Shown in pieces: positions 45,406 through 56,402 of a stretch of DNA of 64,000 bases; positions within the stretch are counted from its first letter, which is position 1, and every line of letters starts with the position of its first letter. The DNA comes from Toxorhynchites rutilus septentrionalis. Lineage: Eukaryota > Arthropoda > Insecta > Diptera > Culicidae. Under the pieces are notes generated by a model. The model was given only the letters and a program-made list of their open reading frames with translations. It did not search any database and had not been told where the DNA came from. The translations under genes and the position numbers were made by a program. Location of the stretch: positions 275,816,166 through 275,880,165 of the forward strand of contig NC_073745.1 of NCBI RefSeq assembly GCF_029784135.1, in the 5' to 3' direction.

Positions 45406-46057
45406 ATGCTCGCATTCGGCATCCTGCGTTTGATTTTGCTTCCGCCACAGCATGAGAGGGTTTCTGTTTTTTTTTTTGCCGTAACGAATACAACCGTGAA
45501 ACCGAACATGATTGAATTGGGTAAACCTTTGGCGGCATTTCAGAACAAGGCTCTAACTATTTATGTGCACTATTCGAACGAGTCCATTCCAGACTATGCC
45601 TATGCGGTTAAACATTTTGATCAGTATCACCTCACCACTACCCGGCGGGGTCAATCAACCATGTTTTGTGGACACAGATGTCGAGAGTGATGATGCACGC
45701 TTGGGATGGCTTAGAAGATGACTAAGCCACCAAAGATATTCTGAATTCCTCAGTCGGCACAGCATTCCTAGCGTGTTTCGAATTGCACTGCTTTCATGCG
45801 CTATCCTCTGCGACATTCCATTGCGGACATAAAAAAACGGACGGATTGCATCAAACCAATGGTATGCCTGAAATGCGACAGAAGAGTAATCTTTCGGTGA
45901 GGAAAACGTAATTCTTCGCAGCGGATTGGTCGTTACCTCAAGTTGCATCTCTTTTACTCCGGATGCTTTGAATTCCATTCTTCGGGCAATTGATTGCGTG
46001 CACAACTCATCATTGCAGTTGATTGGCTGGAACCGCTGGAGAAAAAATGAAATAATC
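45406..46057. other. Coding-like sequence on both strands, unidentified
   Basis: Plus strand 45510-45640 encodes MIELGKPLAAFQNKALTIYV and HYSNESIPDYAYAVKHFDQY with few low-complexity residues. Minus strand 45655-46057 encodes SIARRMEFKASGVKEMQLEV, NPLRRITFSSPKDYSSVAF and YHWFDAIRPFFYVRNGMS, and is preceded by a good splice acceptor (TTTTTTCTCCAG, cut before position 46037). They cannot both be exons of one gene. I do not recognise either product. A T-run at 45468-45477 would be a frameshift risk. Either may be a fragment of a host gene or an unknown element. Confidence 0.3.
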
Positions 46058-46622
46058 GGGTTTCGATCACTATTTGGGCATTGGAACGAATTGAAACAGT
46101 GAAATTAGAAAAAAAAACCGCGTTATCGGAGGGTGATGTTTGAAAGCGTGAGTATTAGACGGATCTAAACTTCTTTGCGTTGGAAGCATTCTTAATTTTC
46201 GACTAATCCAGAAAAAACACGAATATCATTCGAAATAAAACATCCTATTTACCCATATTAGTTGAAGAAACACTACGAGATTTGTTTCGAGTTTGTGGAG
46301 TCAATAACGGAAAAAAATGCTATCGGAATGAAGAGAGCATCGGAGCCGACGGGAACTGCTTTGAAGGGGAGAACTCGAATTTCGAGATATGCATTAATTT
46401 GCTAATTATTCCGGAAATGTTTTAAGATGGCCGTATTTCTTTTGTAATAGTTGTGCCATAGTTTGAGTCTGTTAAAATGTTTCAAGTTTTTAATCGCTTT
46501 AATTATATTACTGTTTGAGAAATTACGGATGTATCAGTGTGGTCTGTGCTTTGCTTATTATATGAACATATGATAAGCCGGTTGTTAAAATATTCTCGTT
46601 CCTTGCTCCTGTTGTTCGATGA
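46058..46622. other. No gene recognised
   Basis: Ordinary AT-rich sequence; nothing recognised. Confidence 0.4.
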
Positions 46623-46626
46623 TTAA

Positions 46627-47125
46627 GGGGGGACCCCGGTCTGGAATGTGACAAAAATGGTTTTTTAAAATTTTTTTTCAATATCTCAGGATCTACTCGA
46701 TCGATTTGGCTGATTTTTTTTTCAGCATATAAAAATGATTATCTAAAGCGTTACATAGCCGTTTTTTTTATTTCTAATTTTTCGATTTATTATGAGCTTT
46801 TAAACATTTTTCATGAAAAATAACTAATTTTTAACAAAAATGGCCATTTTAACAATTTTCCGAATTTTCAAAATCCCCTATGTAACGCTTTAGGTATTGT
46901 CCTAAAGTATCAAAATATTTAATGGAATTCGTTCTGCGACACCCCGTTGCTTCCAATACCACCAGTAGGGTACCGATTTTCAGACAGCATCTACGCATTC
47001 AGCTGTCAGCAGCGTAATAATCTTAAACAATAATTAAAATATCCCAACACTTTACTTTATTCCTAACATAGGAAAAAAATCGCTAAAATTCAATATTTTT
47101 ATACCTTCCAGACAGGGGTCCCCCC
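46627..47125. mobile_element. TTAA-flanked TIR element (499 bp)
   Basis: Ends GGGGGGACCCCGGTCTGG and (inward) GGGGGGACCCCTGTCTGG inside TTAA (46623-46626, 47126-47129). Same family as 35323-36524. Non-coding. TTAA targets are used by piggyBac and Kolobok; the G-rich start does not settle which. Confidence 0.9.
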
Positions 47126-47364
47126 TTAAGTAAACAAACGGAATTCTATGGAAAATTTAATATACCAATTTCAAACTTATTCCGCTAAGAATTTGGTTAT
47201 ACATGGCTATCAAAGTGGGGCATTTGAATTTGAGCAACGAAATTTGAACCAGTGATAGCATGTCTGCTTATGGTTCCGAGATTAAGAAACGAATGTTCAA
47301 TACAATAACGTTTTGTTATTTTAGTTTCGAGCCTTAATTTTTTTGCCCATTCTATTTATGTTTA

Positions 47365-47575
47365 CTGCACGGTCGTCCCGATCCGCACTTTCTTTAGGAA
47401 ACATTAAATTATTTTTTTTTGTTTCGTTCTCCATTCGGTCGTCTCGAGCCGTACTTGTTCTGCACTGTCGTCCCGATCCGCACTCTTATCATTATCATTT
47501 TTCATAGGGTCGTCGTGATCCGCAAATATTTTACTTCCATTTTAACACAACACGGTCGTCCCGATCCGCACTCTT
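47365..47575 (+). repeat. Cluster of CGGTCGTCCCGATCCGCACT motifs
   Basis: Five copies of a 20-bp motif near 47372, 47432, 47467, 47507 and 47552, exact or with a few changes, separated by 15-40 bases of AT-rich filler. Two are followed by CTTATCATTATCATT. The motif is GC-rich in an AT-rich setting. Confidence 0.75.
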
Positions 47576-47579
47576 ATCA

Positions 47580-48380
47580 TTATCATTATCATTGATATAT
47601 ACCACACTCACGGGAGTTTGCGATTAAGCAAAAATATTATGCGGATTTTTCTGAACAAAATAGCATACATTCTCGAATTGTTTTCTCATAAAACGGATCG
47701 GAAAATAATCTTTCAAACTTTCTTTTCTGAGTTATAATTCAGGAGGAATGGATAATTTTTAAATCAAATTTTTCAGTACACTAAACGACCACCAACAAAT
47801 ATTGGTGGAGTCATCACTCGGTACGACGGACAAGCATCCAGCGGAACCACTCTTTCCAAAAAGACATAAAGAAAACCAAACCCACTCTCGATCCGGTGTC
47901 TTCCATAATAAGTCAATCAAAACAGTCCGCAACCAAACGCACGATCAAGTGCAACTCCAACGTCACAATGAAACGAACGAGAAGAAATTCAATTCATGTT
48001 TGAAAAAAATAAAATGTAATGAAACGTTGTTGCATTGTAACATAAATTTTATATGAATCTGAACGAGAACTTGATTGATTTTAGATTGTAGAATTTGACT
48101 GAAGAAGGTAAATGTGTCAAAACTTTATCCTGCAGCAAAAATGTTCTATGAACTTCACTTTTCTGGTTGAAATATAATTGAAATGTAGCGGATTTTGTGA
48201 CTCCGTGAGTTCTATTTTAGATTTGGAAATCTTGATTATGTAACATCACTTATATTTTCCTGAAGTGGATCTTCCAATTTCACAAAAGCTGATGTCGTAA
48301 ACAGATATCCGATATATCATTATAGATATAGATATATCATTATGGTTACCACTTCAGTTTTCAACGCATAAAACAACAAC
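47580..48380. other. No gene recognised
   Basis: Contains an 84-codon plus-strand frame (47802-48056) rich in K, N, H and Q without domain features, and a GATATATCATTAT duplication at 48311-48343. Confidence 0.4.
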
Positions 48381-48383
48381 AAT

Positions 48384-49146
48384 ATGCAACCATTCCATGC
48401 CGAACCGATATAGTGGATCTCGGATTTTTGTGACAAGTGGTAGTGGTGGTTCTGATGGTTCTTTATCGCAAAATATTAATATTAAATATTAATATTAAAT
48501 ATTAATATTAAATATTAATATTAATCAATTTTTTTGCCTTTTTTCCACTACTGAACCGATTCAGATGATCGACATATCAAATTAAAGCCATTTACTTAGT
48601 CTTTTTTGGAAAAATATTACACTTATTATTCAAAAATTTGGTTTTAGTTTCCGTAATTATTGATTGTATTTGTTTTTTTGTGGTTTTCATGGCTTTGGTC
48701 TAGAGGGTGATATATTTTTTTATATTTTTTCTCAATAGCTGAGGATTTTTTACATAATATACCTGAAAATCAGAGATGTGATTTTTCTTGTTTTCAGGTT
48801 ATGTACAAAAAAACAAATACAATCAATATTTACATAAACAAAATCAACATTTTTGGCAAGTGTTATATTTTTCTAAAAAGTATCAACTAATTGTATTTTA
48901 ACTAATATGTCGATCATCTGAATCGACTCAGTAGTTCAAAAGTAATGAATTTTTGAAAAAAGGTAATGACCTTTTTTGGAAAAAAGTGGAAAAAATGTTT
49001 TTTTCGCACCACCCTAAAATGAAAATGGGCACCCTAATGAAAAAAATTAAAATATGGGCCTAATATTTTGTGAAAAGGAACAAAACTACCACTTTTCACG
49101 AAAATCTGAGAACCACTATATCGGTTTGGCATGGAATGGTTGTACA
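48384..49146. mobile_element. Foldback element (about 760 bp)
   Basis: The outer blocks CAACCATTCCATGCC, AACCGATATAGTGG and AAGTGGTAG recur inverted at 49088-49146. Further in, GATGATCGACATAT pairs with ATATGTCGATCATC, and near the centre (about 48765) AATACAATCAATA pairs with its mirror. Almost the whole element is one imperfect palindrome. An AATATT-based microsatellite (48472-48523) sits in the left arm only. Confidence 0.8.
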
Positions 49147-49465
49147 TATATTTTTAAATTTCTTTTTTTTATCAATTATTTTGCTCCATGGTTTCAATTG
49201 CTAGCAGCAATTACGATTCAGTTATTCAGCTAGCAACCAGTCGGCGGCGGCGATGGTGTCCGAAAGATCCCTTCTCAAGGCTGATGGTTGAGGTTATGTT
49301 TTTAAAATTGGTCTCTTTTAAGGCTAGATGCGAATGAACTGCAAAAGCTCAGAACCTTTACGATTCAATGCTTTCTCGCTCTCTTCTTCAACCAGTTTCA
49401 TTTTCGACAGCGACTAGCAAACACCATGTGTTAAAGCTGAGAGTTAATTTGGATTATATTATTTA

Positions 49466-50000
49466 CTAGCTGATCCGGCGAACTTCGCCCCGCCTAAAAT
49501 TGATTGGTTTAACCACAGAACTCTTCATTGATTGATTTTCTAATTGGCCCTTAACAATTTACTTATACTGTTAACTATTTCCTAGCACTTCTACTGAAAC
49601 TCGTCATTATAATATGAATTTATTGTAAGACACAATTTTCGTTCAAGACTCATGATTCATCTGCAAATAACATGTTTCTCCGTTACTTAGCAAACATGTT
49701 GGATACAGAAAAGGAAATTTCCATTCAGAATTTTTGTTTTCAAAGCGCGTTATTCCGCCTGAGAATCCATTGCCATTTCAGCTTCACACCAACGGAACAC
49801 GACGTTTAATACTGCAAACGCGAAATCCAATTGGATAACTACGCTGTCATTGTCACATCAGAGAATCAATTATTTTTGAATTTTCCCTAAGTTTTTCAAA
49901 AAAAAATCTATTTTGATCTTACCATAACTTTGAATGCAGCAAAATAAAGACCGCTCAAATCGGACGGTTCTTAGCACTTAGCAGTTCATTTGGCAATCCA
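49466..50000 (-). mobile_element. Helitron 3' part
   Basis: On the minus strand the sequence ends GGGGCGAAGTTCGCCGGATC followed by AGCTAG and T, matching the ends at 54909 and 56075. The body (AACTTAGGC-type filler, CGTCATTGTCACATC) is non-coding; the inner limit is a guess. Confidence 0.55.
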
Positions 50001-51532
50001 TTTTTATTTATATATCTAGAAGACATAGGAGTGCGTTATTTCACGTTATTTCAAAATACATTTCCACTTTCGAACAAAGATCAATTTCATTAGCGCAAAC
50101 ATCGAATGGATCAACAACGCTTATAACTTTGTAATTGTAAAACAAATGGGAATTTTAATTTTCAAAATTTTCCCATTTTCCTTCAAAGTTTTCCAAAAAC
50201 TTACCCCAACATTACCCACTCGGTCTTTTTTAGTCCAAAAACCTGAAAAAGACTAAAAAGATGAACGTCGCATTACATCGCTTTACATCGCATTCTTGAT
50301 TTGTAGTTAGTTATAATTTTTTCAAAGAAAACATGACCATTTATTAGAAAAACTCTTTCCGTGTAGAAGTGTCCATCATCCGACGCATGTCGGTTCTTCT
50401 ATGGCTTATTGCTATATTTTTTCAGAATTAAAAAAAAACACCCAGATTTTGAGCCATAAGGAATTCGTTAATTTAAATTCTCAAAAACCTGACTTTTCAA
50501 AAATCGAATTTGTGCACCCTCTGAATATTCTGCATTTCCCAAAGTTGCCTCCATAGAAACATTTGCTATATGTTTGTCTAAGCTATCAGTTGAGGTTTCC
50601 CCTTGTATCTAGACATAAAGCTATTTTGGCCCCTACTATTCTATATAAACTACATACAAATAGATTCAAATCGAATTTGAACGAAACTAATAGTGTTTGT
50701 TTTTGCCGAGAACCCATCAAACTCAGCTTGAAACCGTTAAGTTGTTCACTCTTCGCTGTGTTCACTCAGCGGTCATTGAGCTTCAATTTTTATTTTTATT
50801 CTAATGACTTGATGAACAAAACAAAAAAAAATCCATCCGCAGCCAACACATCAACATACGCACCGATGAATAGAAAAGTTTACCCTTATCTGCCACTATA
50901 TCACCACTAATTAAGGCTTGTAAACTGTAAATTATGTTTTCTTTCCTTCCCCGAAGGCTTTCGCCGCAGTCTTCACTGTCATTCTACGACTTATTCACTT
51001 TTTTTCTACACATTAATTTTGATTAAAGCCGAGCTGGGGACGGGACGGGAACGGAACGTTTGGAGACTCACCTGCATTTCGTCGCGATATTAAAGAAAAA
51101 TGATGGTATTTGCGATAGCGCGCCTTCACAGCGCACCGTGTGCTCGGCCATGTGGGAAAAGGTGAGAAAAGTGCCCTCGGGTTTGAAATGGACGGCGGAG
51201 ACCCAAACGAACGGCGGCGAGGATTTAAAGCAACTTTCCGTGTTCCGCAACGGATGTTCTTTCATCTGTTAAATAATTAGCACTTTTTCTGCGTATTTTA
51301 CCTTTGTTTTCTACGTTATTGTTCGTTTCTGTCTGTCGACTCCACGGTGCGGGGGTGGAAATTGTGGTGGTATTTTGTTTAACTTCGGTTGGATTGAAAG
51401 GAGAATCGACATATTTCCACAGGAATATTATCAAATGTATAGCTGATGCAGCCCTGATCTCGAACATGAGCCACGGACAATCGCTTTGTGTTCGTGAACG
51501 CAAGTGTCAGAGCTGCGGGTCGTTCGCTTCAA
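50001..51532. other. No gene recognised; one foldback-arm fragment
   Basis: At 50343-50440 a diverged arm-end fragment of the 7745-8625 foldback (AAAACTCTTTCCGTGTAGAA). Frames at 50563-50910 and 51060-51558 have no recognisable domain. The stretch 51060-51530 is GC-richer and lies just downstream of the lipase. Confidence 0.4.
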
Positions 51533-52851
51533 CTATTCCCCCTTCATGCTGTCGATAATGCGGTTGTACAGAGTATCCTTGACACTCGTTGCCAGCAGAA
51601 AGTCCATATGATTGAAGGACGGATCGGAATGCTGATTTAATTCAACGAGATTCGGAAGCTCTCGGGCCAGCCTCACGACATCTGCCGGACGTGTCAGTTG
51701 GTCCTGGAGCCCGTAGTGTATCACAACTGGAGCACGGACGTTGGTTAAGTTGTAATCTGGTGGGACAGGGGAGCGATAAATTCTCGTATTATTTTCCACC
51801 CCATAGTCAAATTGACGGAAATGTCCGGACAGTACTTCCTGGCCATAATGTACGAATTGCTTGACGGATGCCCCGGCAGGAATGTGACCGATCAGCACTG
51901 GTATAATTTTCGGATCAAGATTCTGATACTTCCCTGCGGACAGCAGGAACATTGTACTTACACAATACTGTCCATTGAAAATATACGGGCAAAATGCGCT
52001 AGCCAATTGATTCATCATATTGGGCGCCGGCATGAACTGATTGATCCCCAGCATGCTCGCAACGCTCTGCAAAAAAGGAATAAAAAATCATCATACACAT
52101 TATTGCATTATCTGGACAACTATTACCTCTGCAGTATTCAAATGTGTTGCAAGAAAACGCAATACTGGATTATTCAAGTGGTACAGGTAGGCAGCGGGTG
52201 CTAAGGCTTGCATTTTCACGATCTTTTCGTTGTACTGTGGCAACATCGTTGTCATCACGAAAAACGCCGTAGTTCCCTGAGAATGACCGATGTAGTGCAG
52301 CTTTGGGACACGCCGTGCCTCTGAAACGTAATCAATCATTGCTGGAACATCGAACGTTCCTATTTCGTGCCAAGAGAAGTCCCAAAACCGTCTCGTATCG
52401 ACATCCAAATATGCATGCTTCCGACAGTAGCGATTGCCTCGGGCATTACCAAGCCAAACGTCGTAGCCACGGTCCGATAGAAGATAGGCTAGTGCATTCT
52501 GGGGTCCAATAAGGATCCAATCGGCCGAAGATCCCATCAAGCCGTGCATCATCAAAACCGGTGGCTTCTCTCGATCGAAGGGACCACTGGAGGGAGATCC
52601 GGATAATCGATGCATCTCTAGGATGTACCCATCGCTGGTTTCCGTGTGGTGTATTTCCGTTTGATAGCCGTATTTTTGTGTGATTTGAGGCTGAAAAGTT
52701 ATGAACTATTAACTATTCTTATTTGGTAGTAAAGAGTTGGAGTTCAGCGCAAGCTTACTGTTGTGAAGCGTCCATCTTCATCGTCGACCAGGAAATGTGA
52801 CACCACCTGGGTTACGAAAGGTAGCGCTACTAGTGCGTGAATCTTTATCAT
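51533..52851 (-). CDS. Acid lipase (lysosomal acid lipase / lipase 3-like)
   Basis: Alpha/beta-hydrolase that cleaves neutral lipid esters, usually secreted into the gut or sent to lysosomes. Three exons: 52851-52759, 52690-52127, 52066-51533; introns of 68 and 60 bp begin GTAAGC and GTAATA and end TTTTCAG and TTTGCAG, all phase 0. The product is 396 residues, the usual family length. Seen: a weakly hydrophobic N-terminus (MIKIHALVALPFVTQVVS, probable signal peptide), YGYQTEIHHTETSDGYIL (38-55), oxyanion MMHGLMGSSADW (78-89), YDVWLGNARGN (107-117), FWDFSWHEIGTFD (134-146), nucleophile elbow GHSQG with S168, catalytic D341 (GLQDQ) and H372 (FNHMDF). No break. This is the only clear host gene here. 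The acid lipase family has many tandem paralogs in insects; none is seen within this window. Confidence 0.95.
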
Positions 52852-52897
52852 TATCGATTATGTTATTGCCGAACAGTTATTAGTTTCACCTTACGCA

Positions 52898-52905
52898 TAT
52901 TTATA
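52898..52905 (-). promoter_or_regulatory. TATA box of the lipase gene
   Basis: TATAAATA on the minus strand, 47 bases upstream of the start codon, implies a short leader of roughly 20 bases. Fits a gene strongly induced in one tissue, but that is inference. Confidence 0.65.
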
Positions 52906-54230
52906 GAGCATTGTCGGTATGCGGGCTAATACAGTTTAACCCTTTCGAAGCTCGAATTACAAAATTGTTTTTTTTTGTTAGAAATCAGTGTTTTTGATAC
53001 AAATCATGTTATTAAAACACCTCACCCACAATCGAATTAGATAGTCAATGATAGTTAATGTGCTTGGTTATGTCTGATTGAATGTTGTTTAAACACTCAA
53101 TTGTCAGATTAACTCACTGATTACGTCGGTGGATCTATAATAAGTCAAAATTTTTTGTCTTGCTTAGGTACACATAGGGTGAATGATCTTGGTCTGTCCG
53201 ATTTGGGGTGTTTTTGCGCAACTAGTAAATGCAAATCGATTTTTCTTCATGAAAATCACACGTAATCGATACGAGTTTGGGTTTGTTGAAAAGCCCCAAG
53301 TCTCTAGTGGCCAATAGTTGTTGAAATTGTTCAAATTTTTATGTTTTTTAACGATTTTCCTTAAAGAGGAATTATGATCATGGTTTGACCACCTCTGATC
53401 ATCGTTTGTCCAAAAAATTATCATGGTTTGTCCTGTTTTAGAAATCACCATTTTTGAATGAAAACATTCGAATTCTCAAGTAGATGAAGGGCGCATTGAC
53501 ACAAATAGAAGGTGTATTTTATAATCCTTTAAAACATGTGAATCCGTAAAAATCTATATCGTCCTGAATCATTGTTCGGACAACATCATATTTCGGACAC
53601 TTTGTTCTAATATCTTGAAATGCTTCATGCATTGATAATATAACTATAAATTTAATATCACAATTGCTTCTTTAGACTGACCCCTTGGTTTCACTATCAC
53701 TTCATTTGAGAATAACATTTGAATTACCACATAGTAGGAAAAAAAATCAACAGCACCACTCATTATCGTTTGTGTTTGACGTTTGTTTTGCCTGAGCACG
53801 TAGAATTTACACGTTCATAAATATTTAAATTTCTCCCGTGTTTCATCAGTTCTCATCATCATAAACAGTTTACGGTGATTGCTTGGTAAGTGTTTCGCAG
53901 TTGACTATAAAATATAATCAAGTATAAAAAATTATTTCGTCCATAAAATTGCAAAATAAAGTGTCCGGAATTTGAATTCAATCTGTCCGAAATTTGATTT
54001 AGTGTTCGAAGTTTGATTCTTATTCGCTTCATTTGAAAAGCATTTTATTCGATGATTTTATTATGTTTTCAATCAAATAGGTACCAAAATAGAAAGCTTG
54101 AAAGCATATTGAACTAATTTATTGAAAATATCTACCAAATAATACCTGTGCATAAAGTTTAGATCTGTTTTCTGTATCATATGCCTTAAGCGTCCGAAAT
54201 ATGATTCGGAACGGTATATAATCTATCTAT
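52906..54230. other. No gene recognised
   Basis: Contains repeated GTCCGAAAT/GTCCGGAATTTGA-type phrases at 53960-54010 and 54190, and TTGTCC/GGTCTGTCC phrases at 53195-53430, suggesting an old repeat whose ends I could not define. The frame at 53164-53451 is not protein-like. Confidence 0.4.
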
Positions 54231-54909
54231 TCTCTATATATATAAAAATGGAGTGATGTCTGTCTGTCTGTCTGATTCTTATAGACTCGGAAACTACTGA
54301 ACCGATCGACGTGAAAATTGGTATGTAGGGGTTTTTGGGGCCGGGGAAGGTTTTCGTGATATTTTGAGACCCCTCCCCCCTCTCTAAGGGGGCGCTGCCA
54401 TACAAATGAAACACAAATTTCTGCATTACTCGGAAATTAACCAAGCAAACGAAACCAAAGTTGGCATGTGAAAGTTTTAGGGTGCAATAAATGTTTCTAT
54501 GATGGTTAGACAGTCCTTCCCCAACTCAAAGGGGGGGCTGCCATACAAATGAAACACGAATTTCTGCATTACTCGATAATTAATCAAGCAAATGAAACCA
54601 AATTTGGCATGTGGAGGTTTTAGGATGCAATAAATGTTTCTATGGTGATAAAATACTCCTTCCCCCTCTCTTAGAGGGGGCTGCCATACAAATGAAACAC
54701 AATTTTTTGCATTACTCGGAAATTAATCAATCAAAAGAAACCAAAGTTGGCATGTGAAAGTTTTAGGGTGCAATAAATGTTTCTATGATGGTTAGACAGT
54801 CCTTCCCCCACTCAAAGGGGGGGCTGCCATACAAATGAAACACAAATTTCTGCATTACTCGAGAATTAATCAAGTAAATGGGCGGGACGAAGTTTGCCGG
54901 GTTAGCTAG
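54231..54909 (+). mobile_element. Non-autonomous Helitron-like element 1
   Basis: Starts TCTCTATATATATAAAAATG (5' TC), followed by (GTCT)n, and ends GGGACGAAGTTTGCCGGG then TTAGCTAG with T following: a CTRR-type 3' end. Inside, a tandem repeat beginning CTGCCATACAAATGAAACAC recurs at 54395, 54538, 54681 and 54824, exactly 143 bp apart. No Rep/helicase. Confidence 0.8.
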
Positions 54910-54910
54910 T

Positions 54911-56075
54911 ATATATACATATAAAGGGATTTCTGTCTGTCTGTCTGTCTGTCTGATTCTTACGGACTCGGAAACCACAGAACCGTTCAACATGTAAATT
55001 GGTATGTAGGGGTTTTAGGGGCCGGGGAAGATCTTCGTGATAGTTTGAGACCCCTTCCCCCTCTCTAAGGGGGGGCTGCCATACAAATGAAATACAAATT
55101 TCTGCATCACTCGAGAATTAATCAAGAAAATGAATCCAAATTGGTCATATTGAGTTTATAGGGTGCACTCAATGTTTCTATGATGGTTAGACTCTCCACC
55201 CCCCTCTCTAAGGGGAGGCTGCCATACAAATGAAACCCAAATTACTGAATTACTCGAGAATTAATCAAGCAAATTAGGCGAATTTTGACATGTGGAGGTT
55301 CTAGGGTGCAATAAATAATTCTATGGTGGTTAGACACTACAACCCCTCACCCCCCTAAGGGGAGGCTGCCATACAAATGAAACACAAATTTCTGCATTAC
55401 TCGGGGGTGGAGGACGGAAGGGTAGAGGTGCTGCCATACAACTGAAGCATACATTTCCGCATAATTCTAGAATTAATCAAGCAAACGGAACTGAATTTGG
55501 CATGTGGAGGTTGGAGAAGAAACATTTCTAAGGTGGTTCGACACTCCTCCCCTCTCTCTTAGGGGGTCTCCCATACAAATGAAACACAACTTTCTGCATA
55601 ACTCGAGAACTAATCAAGCAAATGGAGCCAAATTTGGCATGTGAAGATTTTAGGGGGCACGAAACGTTTCTATGGTGAATAGATACTATGGTGTGAAGAT
55701 TTTAGGGGACACGAAACGTTTCTATGGTGAGTTGTATGGTGAGCTCCCTCCTCACCAAGTGGGGAGGGGTCTGCCTCTATTCTATCATATTTTCTGTAAC
55801 AAACATTTATTCCTTGTAACGGAAAAACATGTTATTTGCAAGTGGTTGAGAAATCTTGAACGAGAATTGTGTCTGAAAATAATCTGAGTTTCGGTAGAAG
55901 TACTAGGAATTTTTTAGTAAAAGGTAAATTCAACAGGGTCGATTAGAAGATCAATCAATGAACAGTTCTGCGATTGGACTCATGAACTTGCGCTTAGTAA
56001 GAAAACGTGAATGTTTGAAGGTATTGATAACAAAAGATAAATTTTAGGCGGGACGAAATTTGCCGGGTCAGCTAG
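54911..56075 (+). mobile_element. Non-autonomous Helitron-like element 2
   Basis: Follows the first head to tail. Begins in TATATATACATATAAAGGG and (GTCT)n, carries the same 143-bp family of repeats (CTGCCATAC at 55076, 55219, 55366, 55431 and a decayed one near 55568), and ends GGGACGAAATTTGCCGGG then TCAGCTAG. Repeats are more diverged than in element 1. Non-coding. Confidence 0.78.
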
Positions 56076-56402
56076 TATACTATAAAACTACTGTATACTA
56101 TAAACCTAATTTTATTTATATATTTTGAAACATTCAAATACCTTATTTGACACAGGAGCGCTGAATTAGAAAAAAAGTGGGCAAACCTTATCATATTTTC
56201 GACTGGACAAATCAAAATCATTTACCTTATAGAAGCATTGAAACATTGCCATGACAGGGTGCTTTATGTTACAAATCGATCGCAATAACTTGAATGCATT
56301 CGCAATAACTTGAATTGAATTCCTATCCCAAGGAACCCAAAGAGAACTATCTTTTGCCAAACATAAAAAAATGTTGGGAAACTTAAAATCCGTGAAAATA
56401 TA

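Noticed and set aside
47802..48056. 84-codon plus-strand frame
   Set aside because: Low-complexity K/N/H-rich composition without motif, start context or splice support.
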